Assembly (NCBI RefSeq): GCF_000003605.2
Contig: NW_003116447.1
Span: 957,684-977,465, forward strand
Length of the DNA stretch: 19,782 bases
Direction of reading: 5' to 3'
Source: Saccoglossus kowalevskii
Taxonomy: Eukaryota; Hemichordata; Enteropneusta; Harrimaniidae
Part shown: piece by piece, positions 12,465 to 19,782 of the stretch
Position numbering within the stretch: position 1 is the first letter of the stretch
Layout of the letters: every line of letters begins with the position of its first letter
Translations under genes and position numbers: made by a program
The notes under the pieces: model-generated
The model's database searches: none
Seen by the model: the letters and a program-made list of their open reading frames with translations, nothing else
Told to the model about the DNA's origin: nothing

Positions 12465-14328
12465 AGAACAAATAGCACTTTAACCACAAATTCACTGACA
12501 TACAAGTTCAAGAACACAATACTCACTCAATGGATCTTCCACTAGAAGCACTTACACATTGTAATCTTTCTAAACCAAGCTATAAGCAAGGCATTGACAA
12601 GTTTTGTGAATATACCTGTTTAGACACGTCCAGAGAAACACCACATCAAGATAAGACAATCTTGGCACATTAATTCCACTGTCTGGCCAAGCCTTATATC
12701 AGATCAGAGTCATTAAAACATCTGTACACTGACAGCCAAGAATTCCAGGGTCCATTATAACACCGATTTGGTGCATTGTTGTGAATACTACAACCAGTAA
12801 GAGGAACAGGAGATTTTAATCTGTTTCAATTCCCACAGATTTATAAAGATATGAGAATCACAGATTTCATAAAAAAATTATATTAGCTGATTGTGTTTTT
12901 GAAATTTGGAATTTAATCATAGCGTTTTAATGCCAGTGTTTTCACGTTCACGTTTTTCGATACTCTGTTTTATTTATAGACCCCTGACCCAAAGAGAATA
13001 CAATGCCCCCTCATGGGTCACTATCATGACACATGAATGAGCTACAATCATTCAGAGTAATAATCACAGATTGTACATTGTTAGATAAAGTAACAGACAC
13101 ACTGGTATGCAAGGAAACACAACACACAAACTGTGACGGTACCAGTAATATATTTCTACAGTTCTAAAAATAATTTACAAAAAAAAAACTATAATTATCT
13201 GAATAATTATAACTGTATTACTATTTTGATTCTAACTGTACTGCATGCGGATTCAAGACACAAATAATTATATTGTTGCAATCCATGGCACAAAATAATG
13301 GTAATCAAGGTTGCCAAATTATACTGAGCAAAGTTGCCAAGTAACTAAACATCTACGTCGACAGATTGAAATCTCAATAATAACAGAGACAAAAAAAATT
13401 ATAGAAATATCCAACATATTACAATACTGTACAGACAGGACAAAGAACGTTAGCAGCTGTCAATCACAGTGGGCCAACAAAGGAATATGGGCAGCACTAA
13501 ATCCTACAATGCAATACAATGGAAATGCGATATTGTGTGAAAAACTAACATTAATAATTATGTTCTATACCCTGCACGCACATTTGCAGGTTGGAATTCA
13601 CTAGTTCAATATTTCATAATATTCAATTTGATAATACAAACAAAAATATATTTTAGAAAAAGGGTCACATAATTAGACTTTGTGAAAATATTTATTATGC
13701 ATTTCATTCAATTTGAAAATGACAAAGGTTTTATTACATGAAATGTTTTATACAGCACATGTGATCTATTTGTTAATTTTATTTCTCTATTACTTACAAT
13801 GTAACACACACACACAAAAAAACAATATTAAGGTGATATAAGATAAAATCTGTAAAAAGCTGAATTCCCAAACAGGTTTATATTTCAAAGTCAAAATTAA
13901 AATATTTAAAATACATGTGATTGCCACTTAGTTGCACTCTAGACAATGATCTATCAAAAATACTGCATTAATATTGGTACAACAGTCTGGAATATTTTTC
14001 CACTTACAAATGCTTTTTCGTAAAATGTTTTGGAAAAAAAGGTCTTATATTTTGATAAACAATGAATTAATAATGGGTATTTTAGAAATGCAAATTTTAG
14101 AGATAGCTATTCAGTTTTCACAGTGAAGGGCAAAATGTGTCCTTGTTTCATTGTGACAGATGGTACATAAAAAGACGAAGCAATAGTACTTCAATATTTA
14201 AAAAACCTTTTACGTTTAGTTTTTAAAATAAAACAGAGAATAATATATGTATGCAAATTTGCCCCTCCCCCTTCTTATTTAAGTGTCTATTCCAGTATAT
14301 TATTTAAAGCAGAGAAAAAAAACAGAAT

Positions 14329-14347
14329 TAGTCACTGCCAGTGACTA
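14329..14347. repeat. perfect 19-bp palindrome
   Basis: TAGTCACTG, one C, then CAGTGACTA: nine-base perfect arms around a single base, the same 9-1-9 design as at 7724-7742 but with unrelated sequence. Confidence 0.85.
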
Positions 14348-14690
14348 GGGATGATGTCATACCAACACATGTACTACCTGTATAAAATATTTAAAATATT
14401 ACATTTTACAAGAAAAATTATTAAAATTACCAGTACTCCTGCAGAGATTGCTAATCAGTGCATATTTTAACTTGATGTTATTAAAATTAGAAATATTAAT
14501 GCAGTGTATATTAATTAAACAATTGATAATTTTATGACTGTAGCACGTGGTTAAAATACATCTGAACATTAAATGTATAATATTTAATAATATTTGTTGT
14601 GAACCGTCAGTGCCCCAGCCCCAAAACACAGTGCACAGAATGTACATGATTTAGGTTGTACTGCAGGATTTGCCATGGTCACTCCAATAA

Positions 14691-15569
14691 GCGATCTGAC
14701 CACGTTCTGCCATTTCTATTAATACAAGTCAAATGGGCATCTAATTGGTCGCCACGTCAATTAACTGTCCAGTGCCATGTCAATTTCTTTTAGGGCACAC
14801 CGACAATAGAGAACGGATATTAGTAAGCATACGTCGGCGAGCTATCCGCGTCGCCACAATGACGTGTGTGTTACAGACCCAATGTACAGGTCACGATACA
14901 ATTAATATATACTTTTGCTACACTCAAAATTTTGCGTCTAGTCGCGATCGAGTTTAGAGCGATCGACACCGGGATCGACAACATGTCTACCAGAGCAATT
15001 TGTCAACAGCGAAATGAATGTGACAGTTGATCGTCTAATGGTGCCGGTATTATAGGAATTAGATCAGAACTGCCCTTGAGAATCTGTCTACCACAGATCT
15101 ACAACTTTTTGTAAAAGAAATAACTACACATACCTTTTAAGTATGACTCCTGGAAGACGTGAAATGTATTAAAATTGAGAGTATCCAGCAAATAGTTATA
15201 ACAGACACGATTTTAGAGGGAGTACAAGCAGGGTTTCTTTGCAGGATGAACACACCCCATAAAACTAAAGAAGCGAATTACAAGATTGATCCTTATTGGT
15301 CGCAAAACTCTAATATTCAATCTCCTAGCCAATCGCGATTTTCCTTATTTGTATCACTTCAACTCACCACCCTTGGCACTCCTTCTAATGTAGTGAACAA
15401 TTGCTGTTGATTATACCGGATTTGCGTCCAAATAACTGAAAATCATCATGCCCAATTATCATATTTTTTGAACATTTCATGGATGTTTCCATCATACGAG
15501 TACAAAATTAGATTCACCTTGAAAAACCATCATCTAAATGTAAAAACGTAAAATACCTTTAGTAAAACT
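14691..15569. promoter_or_regulatory. CpG-richer region with CCAAT boxes
   Basis: CpG becomes visibly more frequent from about 14.7 kb (ACGTCGGCGAGC, CCGCGTCGCC, CGCGATCG). CCAAT boxes lie at 14744-14748 (reverse), 15295-15299 (reverse) and 15329-15333 (forward). Three GATCGA words occur at 14946, 14961 and 14973. A plus-strand acceptor-like TTTCTTTTAG precedes a short open frame at about 14793, and a minus-strand donor AAAAG|GTATGT has its exon end at 15134. No complete exon can be defined. Confidence 0.3.
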
Positions 15570-15725
15570 CTACTCAAAAAATGTTTTCAGGTGGAGTGAG
15601 GGCAATGAATAGATCAGCGGGATATGTACGATGTCATCCACCGAAGGGGTCATGTTACTAGTCAAAACACATGCAACTCGTGTGCGATTCGTAAGCTGCT
15701 TATTCGACACAGATAATGTTAAAAA
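15557..15725 (-). other. candidate minus-strand first (5' UTR) exon with small ORF
   Basis: If the TATA box at 15751-15757 is used, transcription would start near 15725 on the minus strand. An ATG at 15653 (context AAC-ATG) opens a 27-residue frame to TAG at 15570, starting MTPSVDDIVHIP. After it comes the donor ACTAAAG|GTATTT, exon end 15557. This could be an untranslated first exon carrying a small upstream ORF and spliced to the acceptor at 9032. It could equally be an isolated coincidence. Confidence 0.25.
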
Positions 15726-15750
15726 TAATTTCAATTTTACCAGGGTAACA

Positions 15751-15911
15751 ATTTATACGTTCGGTACATGGGACGCCGTTGCCTAGATATTGACGGCCAT
15801 ATTTGGGTTACGCTAAAGTTCCCAACATGTAGAACGCATTGACCGCTCTGACCCAAGACAACTCCGCCGCACACGCCTGTACTTAGCAGTTGAGTACGAG
15901 CAATGACGTCA
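15751..15911 (-). promoter_or_regulatory. minus-strand promoter-like block: CRE, CArG box, TATA
   Basis: Reading on the minus strand, a full palindromic CRE (TGACGTCA, 15904-15911) comes first. A perfect CArG box (CCATATTTGG on plus, 15797-15806) and a TATA box (CGTATAAATTG, TATAAAT at 15757-15751) follow. CRE sites bind CREB/ATF and CArG boxes bind SRF; the combination occurs in immediate-early and muscle or cytoskeletal promoters. The block is GC-richer than its surroundings. A second TATAAATA at 16039-16046 points the other way, so a divergent promoter is possible. Confidence 0.4.
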
Positions 15912-16313
15912 CTTACAAAGGTCACACGATACAGGTGATAGGTATTCTCTACCCAGAGTCCTTTGCGATATTGCTGAACGTATAACTGCTACCACTTTTA
16001 GCCTAGTACTATATTTGGTCAACACTAAAAAAAATTCGTATAAATACAATTTGTTACATAACATTTGAACGCACAATGACGACTGGCGTTTTAAAGAGCT
16101 TTAAAAAAAAATCCAGCATAAACGTAAATACAAGTGATTGTATTTCAGGCCACACTGATTTAATTTTATGGATGACATCCTTTGAAGACCCCAAAACTAA
16201 TGCCAGAGGGCGAAAAAAAAAATCCTGCCAAAAAAAACCAAAAAAAACCACAGGACTACGGAGCTGTTATTACGAATTGAACTACAGTGTATCAAAAAAA
16301 CAACAACAAGTCT

Positions 16314-16396
16314 TTATTTGTAGGAGGCATATGCTGATGGACACATCTCGTACTGTATTACTGTCACAGGTATCATCACCTTTGATTTTGAAAAGG
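16314..16396 (-). pseudogene. third exon candidate of the Argonaute-like locus
   Basis: A strong acceptor (TTTGCCTTATCCTCTAG) precedes 16396. With the phase-1 start left by the previous exon, the frame is open for 27 codons to TAA at 16316-16314. It includes VMIPVTVIQYEMCPSAYASY. Piwi-family PAZ domains have a strand followed by a D-I-(D/E)-x-x-x-x-P-x-x-x-F stretch at this point, and the match here is loose. There is no convincing donor before the stop, so it is either the end of a decayed gene or a wrong exon. Confidence 0.22.
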
Positions 16397-16542
16397 CTAG
16401 AGGATAAGGCAAATGTTAGCTTTGCCAAAGGCATACACATCAACTCAATAATAAAGAAAAACTTACTGTGTTGTATTGAAAAAAAAAATTAATTAATTTA
16501 AAAAATGAACAATAAGTTTGTCAACAGCAACCTGGAAATTAC

Positions 16543-16654
16543 CTTCTTTGACATTCAAACTACAGTTTAACTTTTTAAAGTGACACTTCAGATAGTCTAA
16601 GTGTACACACAAATGCTCTAGAACTACTTCAACTATGTAACAAATTATAAGAGG
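16543..16654 (-). CDS. second exon candidate, PAZ-like start
   Basis: The minus-strand tract GTGTTTTTTTTTCAATATCGAG ends in the acceptor before 16654, and the exon ends AAGAAG|GTAATT at 16543. Its 112 nt enter in phase 0, which fits the end of the exon at 16830, and leave in phase 1. It encodes PLIICYIVEVVLEH at the start and FKKLNCSLNVKE at the end. Argonaute proteins have P-(V/L/M)-I-x-(F/Y) and then an L-x-G-L-x-V-x strand where linker 1 passes into PAZ. The resemblance in position and pattern is suggestive but was judged by eye. Confidence 0.33.
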
Positions 16655-16829
16655 CTCGATATTGAAAAAAAAACACACCAACAGTCAACAAAAATTTGGA
16701 TGCAGAAAATTATGTACATGTATCTTGATGAACATTTGTCATATGATCAAATCATTACTGACTGTGTTGTGCAAGAAAATTTATCCGAATCAGAAAATGA
16801 AAAAAAAATAAGAAGAAATTTTTGTTCAC

Positions 16830-17180
16830 CCCGAAAGGGGACTTCGGCCGAGGAGCTTCCGCTGCTTTCGTTGCAGTTTTGTCGGCTTCAATGCGGACAA
16901 AGCAACCGAACTGACTTGTCGCCTGACCGACTTTTAGGCCACCATGCACCTCCACTCCTCTCCCAATTCGCTCATCGTTGCAGAAGAAACGCTGGACAGC
17001 TCTGGACAATATGTCCTTAAAGTTGTCTGGGCGAAACTCGCTTGCCGCTACCGATCTCTCGTATAGCTGTGTAAACGTCGCATCTCCCTGGCCAACGTCG
17101 ATTGCGTACCAGTCTACAACAATCCCTCCGTTTTACTTCTGAACTTTTATGCTCACGTATTTTGGGGGTGTGGTCGCCAT
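16830..17180 (-). pseudogene. Argonaute/Piwi linker-1-like exon with in-frame TAA
   Basis: The ATG at 17180-17178 sits in a good Kozak context (CCAACATGGCG). The frame runs 117 codons to a donor-like GGG|GTGAAC at 16830, but codon 16 is TAA (17135-17133). After it there is no in-frame ATG. The coding text is GC- and CpG-rich, unlike its surroundings. Residues 64-110 contain RFFC, then G73-x-G75-x-E77-V78-x-x-G81, then I97-E98-A-D-K-T102-A103, with spacing equal to the Argonaute linker-1 (DUF1785) pattern G-G-x-E-V-x-x-G ... N-I-D-V-S-x-T-A. KYVSIKV at residues 7-13 resembles the preceding strand. A 43-nt intron over the stop would shift the frame, so splicing does not rescue it. Alternatives: an internal exon starting after the stop, a pseudogene, or an unrelated protein. 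Confidence 0.35.
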
Positions 17181-17185
17181 GTTGG
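17171..17185 (-). promoter_or_regulatory. YY1-type site over the ATG
   Basis: The minus strand reads CCAACATGGCGACCA, matching the AA-x-ATGGCG-x-C core of YY1 sites that often lie just downstream of transcription starts and overlap start codons. This supports a 5' end of a minus-strand transcript here. Confidence 0.35.
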
Positions 17186-17386
17186 ATCATTTATGACAAA
17201 ATTGGCATGTTTTGAGACAATCTCCTTCCCATAGGTCTTTGCGCTTTACGTAACGCGCATCTAACTGTGCGGAGTTTGGTTTTGAGGTGGTCCAAAACGA
17301 GTTTTACGACAAGTCGGCGCTTTGCGACAATATGAGTCGGCAAGTTCCGGACAGAAAACCGATCTGTGAAGACTCGTCGTCGGAGA

Positions 17387-17412
17387 TTTTTTTTTTTTTT
17401 TTTTTTTTTTTT
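17387..17412 (+). repeat. T26 homopolymer run
   Basis: Twenty-six T in a row. Read on the minus strand it is an A26 tract and could be a retrocopy tail whose body lies to the right. No flanking duplication or retroelement body was recognised. Confidence 0.9.
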
Positions 17413-18901
17413 GAGAACAGACGAAAACTAATGCGCGCGCGGATGTCATCCATAAAATTAAGTCGGTGTGGCCTTAGTACATTGAATTAATTGTATTTTA
17501 CTCTTCAATTAGCTCTTCTAGTAATCATTCCACCCATGTTAAAAAAAAACATGATTGTTAATACGACAGTCTAAGACTTGTACTGTCATTACATCAGATT
17601 ATACCAGAGAACTTGAATTCTGTAATACAATTGTGTGACTTTTCACGACCGTCACAGACGGTAATATTGCGTTTAAACGCAAGAAATCGGAAACTCCTAG
17701 TATAAACGTTGACCATATGGTCGCACCTGGTCACACACTGAGACGGTCTCAGTCTGTAAATGAGGCGAACAAAAACACGAGGAAATGAAGTGAACGATAT
17801 TCAAATCGTGAAAATAAATCAACACTAAAAATGGAAAACACCATAGATGGATGTACGCTGCTCGATGGATTCGCTATGTATAGTCACAGCATGGACGTCA
17901 TCCCCAGACACATGGTATAGGATATGACTCATCTCAGACCACTGAGGACTCATGCAGCTATACTAGTCGAACGAATGCATGTTAGCAGCGTCCTCTATAG
18001 TTCACTGTTTTACACAAGCCGCTCACTTCGTATTTCATCGTCCGCTCACACGGTTTTGTATACGTCCATCCCTCTCTATATACGAACGCAGTAAGCTGAA
18101 ACATTATACACTGAAAATTACTTCGGAGAGGAAGAACCAAAAATAGCAAAAGTGACCTTCATGCAAATGTTGACCATAACAGCTGGGTCTGCTGAATGCA
18201 TCTTCACTGGAGGCGAATTTTTTAGACAGTGCGACTCGGGCTGGTCACTGAAGGTGATGAAAGCCTCGAGATACAATGTTGTTGGATATATGTTACCATC
18301 ATTTTTATATGTCACTATCCATTGGCGCAAGGAACACGTTTACAATGAAAATAACATTATTTATTAATATTAAAAATGCAGTCTGTTCAATGCAGAATCC
18401 CAATTGTGAATTATAGATTTGAAACTTTACTATTTTTGATTTAATGATTTATACTCAAATTCAATTGTGTGAGCTTAAAACATAATATAATTCCTTCAAA
18501 TTATGCGATTTAATCCGACGTTGATTGACCCTTTTTTCAATTTTGAAAAAAAAAACGTGTCTCTGACCGACGTCAATGTACTGATGCCTGTTGCTCATTG
18601 TGGATAGGGTGCACGTTGCGAATAATTTAGTTGAAAACAGTTATGCCGAAATGAATAAATACTTATTCACATTGCTGAACCTGCTACCTTAAAGGTACAT
18701 GGTGCAAACAGCTCTCATCATGTTCCGACCAAGTCTTTTTTTCATTTAGGTTCGTAACACTGATTTAAAAAGGGATATATATGACTGTGAATATTAAAAC
18801 AGTGATTTTGTGCAAATAATTACAAATATAAAGGGAACTAGAAAGTCTGCCCACAAAATATGAAATAGACAAACCGGAATTACAAGTTCATCAACATTAT
18901 T
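17413..18901. other. non-coding stretch with palindrome cluster
   Basis: No gene is supported. Around 18118-18367 both strands are open for about 70 codons (the minus frame includes DPAVMVNICMKVTFAIFGSS), but there are no matching splice signals, so the coding strand cannot be decided. A 20-bp inverted repeat, TTTTTTCAA-TT-TTGAAAAAA, lies at 18532-18551. Confidence 0.4.
17648..17753. repeat. cluster of four perfect inverted repeats
   Basis: Within 106 bp lie ACCGTC-ACA-GACGGT (17648-17662), TTGCGTTTAAACGCAA (17667-17682), GACCATATGGTC (17711-17722) and ACTGAGAC-G-GTCTCAGT (17737-17753). The arms are 6, 8, 6 and 8 bases with no mismatch. The four are unrelated in sequence to one another, so they are not copies of one repeat. 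Each could be a site for a dimeric protein or a small hairpin. Confidence 0.85.
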
Positions 18902-19131
18902 ATGGACGAATGGTGAGTGCGACAGTACAGGGTTCATTTTCTCCGTATTCATTCATCGATCTATTTTTTTATTTAATATGTAACAACAATTTTAGTATAA
19001 AACTTCTTAAAGTGCCGACCAACAATCGGACTCCGCGAAGTCAACTCCAGTGTGTCGTATCAGATTTCAAAAGGACGTCGGATGAAAATCTTGATATCGA
19101 TACGCTTATTTTTATTAACAAACCCATTTAA
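18902..19131 (+). CDS. possible two-exon small ORF
   Basis: ATG at 18902 opens an 11-nt coding piece ending GAATG|GTGAGTG (exon end 18912). An 83-bp intron ends in a T-rich tract and ATTTTAG at 18995. Splicing gives one uninterrupted frame, MDECIKLLKVPTNN at the start and TAA at 19129-19131, 48 residues in all. Without splicing the frame from this ATG ends within five codons. The second exon is CpG-richer than the intron. The product is not recognised; it may be a fragment of a larger gene or chance. Confidence 0.28.
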
Positions 19132-19782
19132 CTTCTGTGACACCCCGGTACGACACGCAAACACTCGTTACACATTGGTAACTGGTACCCTAACCCCGCC
19201 TGAAACTGAGTTGTATGAATTGTTTAGTATAATTATTTACAACGACTCGCGTTTCTTGAGAACCAGAATGCCGTGAATTATACATACGTATGATTCTAAG
19301 AATTTCGTCACGGTAGCTGTTCGTATTGAATTATTTTTCGACCAAAAATGTTCAAGCGTGAAAATAACTTTAGAAATAGTCAAAACTCGTTAGAAACATT
19401 TCCTGACTACTAAATCGTCGGATAAGTCGACGTTGAGGTGTAAACTTCATTTATCTGATTTAAATATGCATTCCATTATTATAAAAGCGATGCAATGGAG
19501 GCGATATTTCCGATTCACTATATTGCTTTAATAGCCACTGGAATAAAAATTGGAATTTATGTCTATAAAAATGTTTTATTTTAAATTATTCATTACTAGT
19601 ATTTTTTACTGTTACCGCTTCTCAGATGAGATGGCAAACACAAAATGGCAATTTGTTTTAAGGTAGCGAGACTATTATTTGTGTTTAAAATTACGATTTT
19701 CACATTTATTTATTAATTGATGAAATGCACTATAAACTTTCATGTGATAAAGTCAACATAACATAGAATGTCATGTAAGTTG
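19132..19782. other. no feature seen
   Basis: AT-rich sequence with moderate CpG up to about 19.45 kb. I see no exon, RNA gene or repeat that I can support. Confidence 0.5.

Larger units (their letters stand above)
11521..14690. other. AT-rich intron-like or intergenic stretch
   Basis: No gene is supported. The longest open frame (13311-13604, plus, about 97 codons) has low-complexity AT-rich codons, no clear splice context and no recognisable motif. The stretch includes the TTGGC array and a 19-bp palindrome listed separately. Confidence 0.45.

Noticed and set aside
13311-13604. 97-codon plus-strand frame
   Set aside because: AT-rich low-information sequence, the ATG is not convincing and no domain is recognised.
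16076-16492. 138-codon plus-strand frame, Lys-rich, with TATAAATA 30 bp upstream of its ATG
   Set aside because: The longest frame in the right half, but it is A-rich, has no recognisable domain and overlaps antisense to splice-supported minus-strand segments. A real small gene is not excluded.
16700-17020. 106-codon plus-strand frame
   Set aside because: Its second half is antisense to the GC-rich minus-strand Argonaute-like exon and its first half is ordinary AT-rich sequence.
17281-17386. Plus-strand peptide-like stretch (EFGFEVVQNEFYDKSALC ...) ending at the T26 run
   Set aside because: It reads like coding sequence, but it is closed by a stop just upstream, runs into homopolymer T and has no donor; the evidence is too thin to call an exon.

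Overview
The window looks like nuclear DNA of an invertebrate animal. It is AT-rich and almost without long open frames. It carries a 60-bp minisatellite, fold-back elements, long simple repeats and short exons bounded by GT/AG splice signals. There are no bacterial-style genes, Shine-Dalgarno sites or operons. A marine lophotrochozoan such as a mollusc would fit (recurrent TACCGGTA, hairpin MITEs, patchy CpG content), but that placement is an inference and is weak.

Layout. 1-2043 is a tandem array of about 35 units of 60 bp that runs off the left edge. 2044-8300 is non-coding and holds two fold-back elements (2490-2699, 4840-5044), a trio of octamer motifs and a perfect X-box beside a palindrome. 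8305-9032, minus strand, holds the best-supported gene segment: a start-codon exon for a very acidic Ser/Thr-rich protein, one or two candidate microexons and a 52-nt exon. 9033-14690 is intron-like or intergenic, with a (TA)45 run, 15-bp repeats and a TTGGC array. From about 14.7 kb CpG and GC-rich patches become frequent. A minus-strand promoter-like block (CRE, CArG box, TATA) lies at 15.73-15.91 kb. Three phase-compatible minus-strand exon candidates at 16.31-17.18 kb resemble the linker-1 and early PAZ region of Argonaute/Piwi proteins, but the first has an in-frame TAA. A dense cluster of perfect palindromes lies at 17.65-17.75 kb, and a possible two-exon plus-strand ORF at 18.90-19.13 kb.

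The minus-strand pieces suggest transcription running right to left. A promoter or 5' UTR near 15.6-15.7 kb could serve the acidic-protein gene, whose start-codon exon has a good splice acceptor 10 nt before the ATG. The Argonaute-like piece further right would be a separate locus, possibly a pseudogene. Exon joins come from splice-signal and phase reasoning only; no transcript or homology search was available.
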